A stretch of 14,908 bases of DNA from DASZZZ01 sp036260375. Lineage in GTDB: Bacteria > Actinomycetota > CADDZG01 > WHSQ01. The stretch is from positions 1-14,908 of the forward strand of contig DASZZZ010000066.1 in NCBI GenBank assembly GCA_036260375.1. Direction: 5' to 3'. Both the position numbers and the translations under genes were made by a program. Of this stretch, positions 6,743 through 13,480 are shown piece after piece (position 1 is the first letter of the stretch; each line of letters begins with the position of its first letter). The notes beneath the pieces are model-generated. The model did not search any database. It was given only the letters and a program-made list of their open reading frames with translations, and was not told the origin of the DNA.

Positions 6743-9124
6743 TCACGACCGGAGCTCGGCGCCGGTCCTCTCTCTGAGCGCACCGACGATGCGGTCCCGC
6801 ACGGCCGCGGCGTCGCGGTCGGTCAGCGTGCGCTCCGGCGAGCGCAGCTCGAGCGCGTACGCCAGGCCCTTCTTGCCGTCGGGGATCTGGTCGCCGCGGT
6901 AGACGTCGAACAGGACCGCGGACACGACCTCGGGCATCCCGGCGCGCGCGACGACGTCGCCGACGGTCTGCGCCGGCACGGCGTCGTCGACGACGACCGC
7001 GACGTCGACGTACACCGCGGGGAAGCGCGGCAGGTCCGGCGCGGCGACGCGCTCCGGAACCGCGTCGAGGACCGGATCGAGCGCGACCTCGAACGCGGCC
7101 GCGCGCTCGGGGACCCCGAAGCGCTCGCAGACCTCGGGGTGGAGCTCGCCGAGCGCGCCGAGAGCCCCGCCGCCGAACGTCACCTGCGCGGCGCGCGTGG
7201 GATGGAACGGCATGTGGGCGACGGGCGCGGCCCCGGGCGTCTCGACGCCCAGGGCCTCGAACGTCGCCTCGAGCACGCCCTTGGCGCCGAAGTAGTCCCA
7301 CGTGCGGCCGGAGTGCCACGAGCGCGGGTCGCGGTCGCCCGCGACGACGGCGGCGAGGACCAGCGGCTCGCGCGGCAGGTCGCCGGGCGCGCCGGGCTCG
7401 TAGACGTGCGCGATCTCGAACAGCGCGACCGAGCGCGCGCCGCGCGCGGCGTTGCGCCCGACGGCGCGCAGCAGCCCGGGCAGCAGGCTCGTGCGGAGCA
7501 CCGATTCGTCGGCGGACATGGGGTTGGCGAGCTCGACCACGCGGCGCGCGGGATGCTCTTCGTCGAGCCCGAGGTCGTCGAGGTCGCGCGCCGACCCGAA
7601 CGCGCTCGTCCACGCCTCGTGCAGCCCGAAGCCCGCGAGCGCACGGCGCACGCGCCGCTCGGACGCCTGGCGCGGCTCGAGCCCGCCCGCGCGGCCGGGG
7701 GGCAGTGTCTCGGGCAGGCGGTCGAAGCCCGCGAGCCGCCCGACCTCCTCAACGAGGTCGATCTCGCGCTCGACATCGGAGCGCCAGCTCGGCACGCGCA
7801 CGGCGAGCGACGCGTCGCCCGGGCTCACGTCGAAGCCGATCGAGCGTAGGTGACGCGCCTGCTCGTCGGCGTCGACGTCGATGCCGAGAACCGCGTTCGT
7901 GCGCGCCGGCCGCAGCGTGAGCGTCGGACGGCGCACCGGCACGGGATACGCGTCGACGACGCGCGACGCGGGCGCGCCTCCGGCGACGTCGCGCAGCATC
8001 GCCGCCGCGCGCGCCGCGGCGAACGCGGCTCCGTCGGGATCGGTCCCGCGCTCGAAGCGCGTCGACGCGTCGGTGCGCAGCACGTGACGGCGCGACGTGC
8101 GCGCGACGGACTCCGCGTCGAACGCGGCGGACTCGAGCACGACGTCGCGCGTGTCCGGCGACACCTCGGAGCCCACGCCGCCCATGACGCCCGCGAGCGC
8201 GAGCGCGCGGCGGGGGTCCGCGATCGTGAGGTCTCCGGGGTCGAGGGAGCGCTCGACGCCGTCGAGGGTGGTGAGCTTCTCGCCCGCGTGCGCGCGCCGC
8301 ACCACGATGGTGTGCCCGTCGATGCACGCGGCGTCGAACGCGTGCAGCGGCTGGCCGGTCTCGACCATGACGTAGTTGGTGACGTCGACGACGTTGGAGA
8401 CCGGACGCAGACCCGCCGCGAGCAGCCGCGCCGCCATCCACGCGGGCGCGGGGCCCGGCGCGACCCCCGCGACGAAGCGCGCGACGTAGCGCGGGCAGCC
8501 GCGCGCGTCCTGCACGTCGACGCTCACGGGGTTGTCGCCGTCGGCGCCCACGCGCGCGTCGGGCACGCGCAGCTCCGTCCCGAGCAACGCCGCGACCTCG
8601 CGCGCGATGCCGACCAGCCCCATGCAGTCGCCGCGATTCGCGGACACCTCGAGCTCCACGATCGTGTCGTCGAGACCGAGCACGTCGACGACGTCGGCGC
8701 CGAGCGCCGCGTCGGGGGGCAGCACGAGGATGCCGGAGTGGTCCTTGGAGATTCCGAGCTCGGCCGGGGAGCACAGCATGCCGCGGCTCGTCTCGCCGCG
8801 GATGCGCCGCTCCCCGACCTCCATGCCGGGCAGCCGCGCGCCCACGGTCGCGAGCGGCACGCGGTCGCCGGGAGCGAAGTTGCGCGCGCCGCACACGACG
8901 CGCTGCTCGCCGGCGTCGGTGTGGACGTCGACGAGCGTGAGGCTGTCGGCGTTCGGGTGCTCGTGGATCGCGTCGACCTGAGCCACGACGATGCCTCCGA
9001 GCGATCCCGCGGGCCGGCGCACGGCCTCGACCTTGGTGCCGGAGAAGTCGAGCCGCCGGCACAGCTCGTCGACGCCGACGTCGACGTCGACGTAGTCGGA
9101 CAGCCACCCGAGCGGCACCCTCAC
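6743..9124 (-). CDS. pheT: Phenylalanine--tRNA ligase beta subunit
   Basis: Large subunit of the alpha2-beta2 PheRS; it binds tRNA-Phe and edits Tyr-tRNA-Phe. The 793-residue length is normal. Domains in order: N-terminal VPLGWLSDYV; the EMAP-like tRNA-binding domain (about 40-150, HPNADSLTLVDV...VVCGARNFAPGDRVPLA); the B3/B4 editing domain (NVVDVTNYVMVETGQPLHAFD near 240-262); B5 (about 400-470); the catalytic-like core; and the C-terminal FDX-ACB anticodon-binding domain (about 697-790, LPRFPAVYVDVAVVV...). The GTG start at 9124 overlaps the pheS stop by GTGA, so the subunits should be coupled. A second GTG two codons later is possible. Confidence 0.97.
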   Translation of the reverse strand: MRVPLGWLSDYVDVDVGVDELCRRLDFSGTKVEAVRRPAGSLGGIVVAQVDAIHEHPNADSLTLVDVHTDAGEQRVVCGARNFAPGDRVPLATVGARLPGMEVGERRIRGETSRGMLCSPAELGISKDHSGILVLPPDAALGADVVDVLGLDDTIVELEVSANRGDCMGLVGIAREVAALLGTELRVPDARVGADGDNPVSVDVQDARGCPRYVARFVAGVAPGPAPAWMAARLLAAGLRPVSNVVDVTNYVMVETGQPLHAFDAACIDGHTIVVRRAHAGEKLTTLDGVERSLDPGDLTIADPRRALALAGVMGGVGSEVSPDTRDVVLESAAFDAESVARTSRRHVLRTDASTRFERGTDPDGAAFAAARAAAMLRDVAGGAPASRVVDAYPVPVRRPTLTLRPARTNAVLGIDVDADEQARHLRSIGFDVSPGDASLAVRVPSWRSDVEREIDLVEEVGRLAGFDRLPETLPPGRAGGLEPRQASERRVRRALAGFGLHEAWTSAFGSARDLDDLGLDEEHPARRVVELANPMSADESVLRTSLLPGLLRAVGRNAARGARSVALFEIAHVYEPGAPGDLPREPLVLAAVVAGDRDPRSWHSGRTWDYFGAKGVLEATFEALGVETPGAAPVAHMPFHPTRAAQVTFGGGALGALGELHPEVCERFGVPERAAAFEVALDPVLDAVPERVAAPDLPRFPAVYVDVAVVVDDAVPAQTVGDVVARAGMPEVVSAVLFDVYRGDQIPDGKKGLAYALELRSPERTLTDRDAAAVRDRIVGALRERTGAELRS

Positions 9125-10182
9125 GCGACACCGCCGAAGCGCTCGAGGAAGCGGACGTCGTCGTCCCAGAAGGCGCGGATGTCGGCGACGCCGTGCGCCA
9201 GCGACGCAACACGCTCGACGCCGAGCCCGAGCGCGAACCCGCTGTAGCGCTCCGGGTCGTAGCCCACCCACTCGAACAGGTGCGGGTGCACCATCCCGCA
9301 CCCGAGCACCTCGATCCAACCCTCGCCCTTGCAGACGCCGCACCCGGCACCGCGGCACACGAAGCACTGCACGTCCATCTCCGCGGACGGCTCCGTGAAC
9401 GGGAAGAACGACGGGCGCAGGCGCACGTCGAGGTCGCGCCCGAACAGCTCGCGCGCGAACGCCGCCAGCGTCCCCTTGAGGTCCGCCATCGTGATGCCCT
9501 CGTCGACCGCGAGCGCCTCGATCTGGGTGAAGCCCGCGAGGTGGGTCGCGTCCTGCTCGTCGCGCCGGTAGCACCGCCCCGGAACCACGACGTAGAGCGG
9601 CGGCTGCGTCCGCTCCATCGCGCGTATCTGCACCGGCGACGTGTGCGGGCGCAGGCACACGTCCTCGCCCGCGCCGGCGACGTAGAACGTGTCCTGCGGC
9701 GCGCGCGACGGGTGCTGGACCGGGATCCGCAGGGCGTCGAACGTGTAGCTCGACAGCTCCACCTCGGGCCCCTCCGCCACGCGGTAGCCGAGGCCGGCGA
9801 AGATGTCGACGATGCGCCAGATCGTGCGCGTCAACGGGTGGATGCCGCCGACCGGCGGCGCGTCGCCGGGCAGCGTGACGTCGATGCGCTCCCGCTGCCA
9901 CCGCTCGCGCCGCTCCGCCGCCGCGAGCGCCTCCACGCGGCGCCCCAGCGCGGTCTCCAGCTCCGCGGAGACGTCGTTCGCGAGGCGGCCGAGCTCCTTG
10001 CGCGCGTCGGGCGTCACGTCGCGCAACGACGCGCGCGCCCTGCTCAACGGCGCCTTGCGCCCCAGCACGCGCACGCGCGCCTCCTCGAGCGACGCGACGT
10101 CGTGCGCGCCCGCGATGCGCCGGATGCCGTCGGCGAGCGCGGCTTCGAGCGCGGCGCGCAGCTCCGAGGGGTCGGCGCTCAC
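9121..10182 (-). CDS. pheS: Phenylalanine--tRNA ligase alpha subunit
   Basis: Catalytic subunit of PheRS, a class II synthetase. The 353-residue protein has an N-terminal coiled-coil arm (about 1-100), GGIHPLTRT (112-120), motif 2 RCYRRDEQDATHLAGFTQIE (203-222) and motif 3 GFALGLGVERVA (315-326). A Cys cluster, Cys273, Cys276, Cys281 and Cys284, matches the CxxC...CxxC insert of many bacterial PheS proteins. The family's FHQxEG reads FTQIEA here, a small deviation near the Phe pocket. The start is GTG 10182, directly overlapping the upstream kinase stop (GTGA); the frame extends upstream but loses similarity there. Confidence 0.97.
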   Translation of the reverse strand: MSADPSELRAALEAALADGIRRIAGAHDVASLEEARVRVLGRKAPLSRARASLRDVTPDARKELGRLANDVSAELETALGRRVEALAAAERRERWQRERIDVTLPGDAPPVGGIHPLTRTIWRIVDIFAGLGYRVAEGPEVELSSYTFDALRIPVQHPSRAPQDTFYVAGAGEDVCLRPHTSPVQIRAMERTQPPLYVVVPGRCYRRDEQDATHLAGFTQIEALAVDEGITMADLKGTLAAFARELFGRDLDVRLRPSFFPFTEPSAEMDVQCFVCRGAGCGVCKGEGWIEVLGCGMVHPHLFEWVGYDPERYSGFALGLGVERVASLAHGVADIRAFWDDDVRFLERFGGVA

Positions 10183-10871
10183 ACCGCTCCGTCCGCGCTC
10201 GCCGGAACGGTCACGGTGAACGTCGCGCCGGCTCCGGGCGCGGTCTCGACCGCGAGCGTCCCGCCGTGCGCCTCGACGACGCGGCGGCCGAGGTAGAGCC
10301 CGAGCCCGCTGCCGGTGGGCCCCGCGGCCGCCGCGGCCGCCGCGCGCCGGGGGCCGGAGAAGATCTGCGGCACGAGCTCCGGCTCGATGCCCGGCCCCCG
10401 GTCCGCGACGCTGATCGCGGCGCGGCCGTCGCGCGCCGCGACCGTCACGATCACCGGTTCGTCGGAGAACTTCAGCGCGTTCTCGACGAGGCTGCGCACG
10501 ACGCCCGCGAGGCGCTCGGGGTCGGCCCACGCGCGCGGCTCGCCGTCGACCTCGATCGCGACGCGGCCGCCGGGCTCGCCGCCCGGGAGCCGCTCGACGG
10601 CGCGCCGCACGAGCGCGGCGACGTCGACGTCGACGAGGTGCAGCTCGAGGCGGCCGGACTCTATTCGCGCGAGGTCGAGCACCTCGGTCACGATGCGGCT
10701 CATGCGCTCCGCGTCGGTTGCGATCGTCTCCACGAACGACCGGCGCTGGCCGTCGTCGAAGCGATCCCATTTCTTCGCCAGCGTCGCCGAGAACCCCTTG
10801 ACCGACGTGAGCGGGCTTCGCAGCTCGTGCGCGATCGCCGAGATCAGCTCGGCCAGCCGTTGCTCGCTCAT
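10179..10871 (-). CDS. Short soluble histidine kinase without a sensor domain
   Basis: A 230-residue HisKA/HATPase protein. The H box AHELRSPLTSVKGF puts the phospho-accepting His at residue 15, followed by the dimerisation helices, the N box LVENALKFS (Asn131), G1 DRGPGI (157-162) and G2 GSGLGLYLGRRVVEAHGG (187-204). No membrane segment, PAS, GAF or HAMP region precedes the H box, and no response regulator is in the window. The F-box area is replaced by a run of seven Ala (177-183). A histidine kinase at the same place (between the rRNA methyltransferase gene and pheS) is something I recall from Streptomyces, where the protein is longer; that comparison is from memory. It overlaps pheS by 4 nt (GTGA), so its expression is tied to PheRS. 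Confidence 0.9.
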   Translation of the reverse strand: MSEQRLAELISAIAHELRSPLTSVKGFSATLAKKWDRFDDGQRRSFVETIATDAERMSRIVTEVLDLARIESGRLELHLVDVDVAALVRRAVERLPGGEPGGRVAIEVDGEPRAWADPERLAGVVRSLVENALKFSDEPVIVTVAARDGRAAISVADRGPGIEPELVPQIFSGPRRAAAAAAAGPTGSGLGLYLGRRVVEAHGGTLAVETAPGAGATFTVTVPASADGAV

Positions 10872-10880
10872 GAGGGGCAG

Positions 10881-10886
10881 AGGATA
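10881..10886 (-). promoter_or_regulatory. Possible -10 box (TATCCT) for the kinase-pheST-argF-mpg unit
   Basis: In the 46 nt gap after tsnR, TATCCT on the minus strand ends 9 nt before the kinase ATG. No Shine-Dalgarno sequence is present. A near-leaderless start is possible. No matching -35 is obvious, so the unit may instead be read through from the infC operon. Confidence 0.3.
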
Positions 10887-10917
10887 AACGCGGCGCCGCG
10901 GACGGCGGGAGCCGGGA

Positions 10918-11700
10918 TCACGACGCGCCGCGCGCCCGTCGCACGGCCTCGAACAGCAGGATCGAGCCGGCGATCCCGACGTTGAGCGACTCCGCCGCGC
11001 CCGGCATCGGGATCCCGACGACGTCGTCGAGCAGCGTGCGGCCCTCGTCGCCGATGCCCCACGCCTCGTTGCCGACGACGAGCGCGACGCGCCCGTCGAG
11101 GCGGCCGTCGTCCCACGCCGACGGCGCGCGCGCGTCGGCGCCGACGATCCGCAGACCGGCGCGGCGCAGGCCGCCGAGCGCGTCCGCGAGCTCGACGGCG
11201 CGCACGATCGGGACGCGGAACAGCGTGCCGGCGGTGGCGCGCACGGTCTTGGGGTGGAACGGGTCGACCGACGCGCGCGCGAACACGACCGCCGCGGCGC
11301 CCGCGGCGGCCGCCGATCGCACGAGCGTGCCCGCGTTGCCGGGGTCGCGCACGTCGGCGAGGACGAGCGCCAGGCGCGCGTCGCGGGCGACGTCCGCGAG
11401 TGCCGCGCGCGGGGCGCGCGCCACTGCCACGACGCCCTGCGGCGTCGCGACGTCGGACAGCGCCGCCAGGACGCGCTCGGTCACCGGGACGATCGCGATG
11501 CCGCGCGCCGCGGCGGCGTCGGCGACGTCGGGCGCGTCGCACACGAACACCTCGGTGACGTCGGCCCCCGACTCGATCGCGGTCAGCACCGCGCGGCGGC
11601 CCTCGACGCGCAACGCCCCCGTCTCGTCGCGCGCCGCGCGCCGCGCCAGCCTGCGGGCCGCGCGCACGCGCTCGTTGGAGACGCTCGATACGACCGTCGT
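10918..11700 (-). CDS. TrmH/SpoU-family 23S rRNA 2'-O-methyltransferase (TsnR-like), start codon apparently ACG
   Basis: Transfers a methyl group from S-adenosylmethionine to a ribose 2'-OH of RNA. Counting from 11700, the 260-residue protein has an N-terminal substrate-binding domain (VSSVSNERVRAARRL, about 4-18, with RVEGRRAV at 31-38) and a knotted SPOUT domain with VLADVRDPGNAGTLVRSA (113-130), VALVVGNEAWGIGDEG (205-220) and IPMPGAAESLNVGIAGS (230-246). There is no ATG, GTG or TTG in this frame until GTG 11667, which would remove the first 11 conserved residues. ACG at 11700 overlaps the rplT stop as TAACG, where TAATG would be the usual coupled start. A conservative annotation would start at 11667. 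Its place after infC-rpmI-rplT is shared with other Actinomycetota. Confidence 0.88.
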   Translation of the reverse strand, partial: TTVVSSVSNERVRAARRLARRAARDETGALRVEGRRAVLTAIESGADVTEVFVCDAPDVADAAAARGIAIVPVTERVLAALSDVATPQGVVAVARAPRAALADVARDARLALVLADVRDPGNAGTLVRSAAAAGAAAVVFARASVDPFHPKTVRATAGTLFRVPIVRAVELADALGGLRRAGLRIVGADARAPSAWDDGRLDGRVALVVGNEAWGIGDEGRTLLDDVVGIPMPGAAESLNVGIAGSILLFEAVRRARGAS

Positions 11701-12068
11701 TACGACGACGCCCCGTCGAGCGACCGCTTGGCGACCTCGGCGAGCGCGGCGAACGTCTTCGGCTCGTTGACCGCGAGCTCGGCCAGCATCTTGCGGTCGA
11801 CGTCGACCTCGGCGAGCCGCAGCCCCGCGATGAACTTGCTGTAGGAGAGGCCGTTGTCGCGCGCCGCGGCGTTGATGCGCGTGATCCACAGGCGGCGGAA
11901 GTCGCCCTTGCGCGCCCGGCGGTCGCGGTACGCGTACTGGCCCGAGTGCATGACCTGCTCGTGCGCGGCGCGCAGGTGCTTGCCGCGCGCCGAGTAATAG
12001 CCCTTGGCCTTCTTCAATACCTCCCGGCGGCGCTTGCGTCCCGGGACGCTGCGTTTGACCCGTGGCAT
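11700..12068 (-). CDS. rplT: 50S ribosomal protein L20
   Basis: Binds 23S rRNA early in 50S assembly. The 122-residue, highly basic protein opens with MPRVKRSVPGRKRRREVLKK and contains AKGYYSARGKHLR, YAYRDRRARKGDFRRLWI and TRINAAARDNGLSYSKFI, all L20 hallmarks; the length is normal. The ATG at 12068 has GAGGAGG about 7 nt upstream. Third gene of infC-rpmI-rplT; its TAA stop overlaps the proposed tsnR start. Confidence 0.98.
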   Translation of the reverse strand: MPRVKRSVPGRKRRREVLKKAKGYYSARGKHLRAAHEQVMHSGQYAYRDRRARKGDFRRLWITRINAAARDNGLSYSKFIAGLRLAEVDVDRKMLAELAVNEPKTFAALAEVAKRSLDGASS

Positions 12069-12093
12069 CTCGACTCCTCCTCGAAGCTGCTGC

Positions 12094-12110
12094 CGGGGAC
12101 GTCGTCCCCG
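12094..12110 (-). promoter_or_regulatory. Hairpin between rpmI and rplT
   Basis: A 7 bp stem CGGGGAC/GTCCCCG with a GAC loop on the transcript strand lies in the 56 nt rpmI-rplT spacer, upstream of the rplT ribosome-binding site. No U-tract follows, so it is not a terminator. In other bacteria L20 represses its own operon through RNA in this area, so an autoregulatory or mRNA-stability role is conceivable, but nothing here proves it. Confidence 0.4.
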
Positions 12111-12124
12111 CGTTGGCCCGGCCG

Positions 12125-12322
12125 CTACTGGCCGAGCATCCTCCTGATGCGCTTGGTGTCGGCGGGCGCGACGGTCGCGTCGCCGGAGCGCAGCCGCCGC
12201 TTCCGCTTCGACGGCTTCTTCTCGAGGATGTGGTTGACGAACGCGCGGCGGCGGCGGATCTTGCCGCTCGGGGTCGTCTCGAAGCGCTTCGCCGCACCGC
12301 GGTGCGACTTCATCTTCGGCAT
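12125..12322 (-). CDS. rpmI: 50S ribosomal protein L35
   Basis: A 65-residue basic protein opening MPKMKSHRGAAKRFETTPSG, followed by KIRRRRAFVNHILEKKPSKRK and RRLRSGDATVAP, and ending KRIRRMLGQ: a complete and typical L35. The ATG at 12322 lies 4 nt after the infC stop and uses GAGGGAGG inside the last codons of infC as its ribosome-binding site, so it is coupled to infC translation. Confidence 0.97.
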   Translation of the reverse strand: MPKMKSHRGAAKRFETTPSGKIRRRRAFVNHILEKKPSKRKRRLRSGDATVAPADTKRIRRMLGQ

Positions 12323-12326
12323 GGCG

Positions 12327-12971
12327 CTAGCCTCCCTCGGCTCGGGTGACCTTGATCGGCCGCTTCGGCTTCGGCGGCTCGGGCGCCGCCTCGGGCTCCG
12401 GCCTCGGCGGCCGCTGCCGCGCCGGGGCCGCCGGAGCGGGGGCGGGCTTCTGCACGACCGCGTCCTTGAGCGGTCCGAGGACCATCGTCATGTTGCGTCC
12501 GTCGAGCTTCGGCGCGACGTCGACCCGCGCGAGGTCCGCGACGTCGGTCGCGAGCTGGTCCAGCAGCCGGTGGCCGAGCTCCTGGTGCACCATCTCGCGG
12601 CCGCGGAACATGATCGTGACCTTGACCCGCGACCCCGCCCGAAGGAACCGCACGACGTGGCCCTTCTTCGTCTCGTAGTCGTGGGGATCGATCTTGGGCC
12701 GGAACTTGATCTCCTTGACCTCGATCCGCGCCTGTTTCTTGCGGGCCTCCTTCTGTCGGATGTCCCGCTCGTACTTGTACTTCCCGTAGTCCATGATCCT
12801 GGCCACGGGCGGCGTGGCGGCGGCCGCCACCTCCACGAGGTCGAGGTCGAGGGCCCGGGCCTGCCGGAGCGCCTCGTCGGTCGAGACGATCCCGATCTGG
12901 CCGCCGTCCGGGCCGACCAGGCGGACCTGCGGCGCCCGGATCCTGTCGTTTATGCGCGGGTCAGTCGCTAC
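12327..12971 (-). CDS. infC: Translation initiation factor IF-3, apparent GTA start
   Basis: Binds the 30S subunit, blocks early 50S joining and rejects wrong start codons. From 12971 the protein has 214 residues: an N-domain ATDPRINDRIRAPQVRLVGP (2-21), DLDLVEVA near 42-49, MDYGKYKYE (60-68), a Lys/Arg-rich linker, and a C-domain with KFRPKIDPHDYETKKGHVVR, TIMFRGREM and DGRNMTMVLGP. A Pro/Ala/Glu-rich tail (about 175-214) is longer than in E. coli IF-3. There is no ATG, GTG or TTG in frame ahead of the N-domain; the first is GTG 12836, inside it. AGGAGG at 12981-12986 points to GTA 12971 (9 nt spacing), which aligns with the ATT/ATC starts used for infC elsewhere. ATA 12953 is an alternative. 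Confidence 0.95.
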   Translation of the reverse strand, partial: VATDPRINDRIRAPQVRLVGPDGGQIGIVSTDEALRQARALDLDLVEVAAAATPPVARIMDYGKYKYERDIRQKEARKKQARIEVKEIKFRPKIDPHDYETKKGHVVRFLRAGSRVKVTIMFRGREMVHQELGHRLLDQLATDVADLARVDVAPKLDGRNMTMVLGPLKDAVVQKPAPAPAAPARQRPPRPEPEAAPEPPKPKRPIKVTRAEGG

Positions 12972-12980
12972 CCCGCATCA

Positions 12981-12986
12981 CCTCCT
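12981..12986 (-). promoter_or_regulatory. Ribosome-binding site of infC (AGGAGG)
   Basis: A perfect AGGAGG 9 nt before GTA 12971. An ATG also begins 2 nt after it (12978-12976) but opens a five-codon frame (ATG CGG GGT AGC GAC TGA) that is out of frame with infC, and it is too close for good initiation. The site supports an infC start at GTA. Confidence 0.75.
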
Positions 12987-12997
12987 ATCGACAACGA

Positions 12998-13019
12998 AGC
13001 ACCGACCTTCGCCGGTGCT
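12998..13019 (-). promoter_or_regulatory. Leader hairpin of the infC operon
   Basis: The transcript-strand stem AGCACCG/CGGTGCT (7 bp, 8 nt loop) lies between the promoter and the ribosome-binding site. The upstream segment GGCAGTGCTACCGAGCACC offers a competing pairing (AGTGCT with AGCACC). Leaders of infC-rpmI-rplT operons are often regulatory, but this one matches no structure I can name. Confidence 0.45.
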
Positions 13020-13045
13020 CGGTAGCACTGCCGTGCATCGAGGGG

Positions 13046-13075
13046 AGTATAGGTTCGACCCCGGACGCCTGTCGA
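13046..13075 (-). promoter_or_regulatory. Promoter of the infC-rpmI-rplT-tsnR operon
   Basis: On the minus strand, TCGACA (13075-13070), an 18 nt spacer and TATACT (13051-13046) match the housekeeping consensus at 5 of 6 positions in each hexamer. The predicted transcript starts near 13039, giving a leader of about 65-70 nt before the infC start. Confidence 0.7.
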
Positions 13076-13100
13076 CGACGACCGGATGGCCGCCTCGACC

Positions 13101-13115
13101 GGGCCCGAGCGGCCC
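13101..13115 (-). terminator. Possible weak terminator hairpin after the cupin gene
   Basis: GGGCC-GCTCG-GGCCC forms a 5 bp GC stem 8 nt after the cupin stop, just ahead of the infC promoter. No T-tract follows, so intrinsic termination is doubtful. Confidence 0.25.
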
Positions 13116-13122
13116 GCGAGCC

Positions 13123-13473
13123 TCACCAGTCGGCCTCGAGCGGGCGACCGTAGTCGTCCTGGAGCCGCAGGGTGTCGTCCTCCGTCGTGTACCCGTAGGC
13201 GATCTCGAGCACGCGGCCCCTGCGCGGGCCGTCGTTCGAGATGCGGTGAACCTCCTCGGCCGAGACGACGAACTCCTCGCCGGCCGCGGCCCGGACGGTG
13301 CGATTGCCGATCTGGATCGTGAGCCCGTCGTCGAGCACGACCCACATCTCGTCGCGCATCTGGTGGTAGTGAACGCTCGTCTCCTGCCCCGGCTCGACGG
13401 TGATGACCCGAACCGACGACGGCTGGTTCAGGGCGTAGGTCGCCACCTTGCCCCACGGCTTGTCGACGATCAC
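13123..13473 (-). CDS. Single-domain cupin, phosphomannose-isomerase-like
   Basis: A 116-residue cupin. Motif 1 is GQETSVHYHQMRDEMWVVLDDG (near 32-53) with the HxH...E metal-ligand set; motif 2 is GEEFVVSAEEVHRISN (near 64-79) with the final metal His, although the usual PxG reads SAE. The opening DKPWGKVATYALN resembles the RPWG start of type II mannose-6-phosphate isomerase/GDP-mannose pyrophosphorylase cupins, so a sugar-phosphate ligand is possible, but the reaction is unknown. The GTG start at 13473 is chosen because it follows GGGAGG overlapping the ribH end and lies directly before the conserved PWG motif. It starts 7 nt after the ribH stop and is the last gene of the rib group. Confidence 0.85.
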   Translation of the reverse strand: MIVDKPWGKVATYALNQPSSVRVITVEPGQETSVHYHQMRDEMWVVLDDGLTIQIGNRTVRAAAGEEFVVSAEEVHRISNDGPRRGRVLEIAYGYTTEDDTLRLQDDYGRPLEADW

Positions 13474-13480
13474 CGGCTCG

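Noticed and set aside
6467..9247. Two long plus-strand open frames (6467-7849 and 7850-9247)
   Set aside because: They lie opposite pheT and argF, have composition typical of antisense frames in GC-rich DNA, and show no family motif.
9125..9901. Upstream extension of the pheT frame to 9901
   Set aside because: This stretch overlaps pheS in another frame and looks like shadow coding; pheT similarity begins at the GTG that overlaps the pheS stop.
10872..10917. Search for a T-box or Phe-codon leader peptide ahead of the kinase-pheST unit
   Set aside because: Only 46 nt separate tsnR from the kinase start, with no Phe-rich frame and no terminator.
10868..11542. 224-codon Arg-rich minus-strand frame over the methyltransferase and the gap after it
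   Set aside because: Out-of-frame shadow of the TrmH-family gene; no recognisable motifs.
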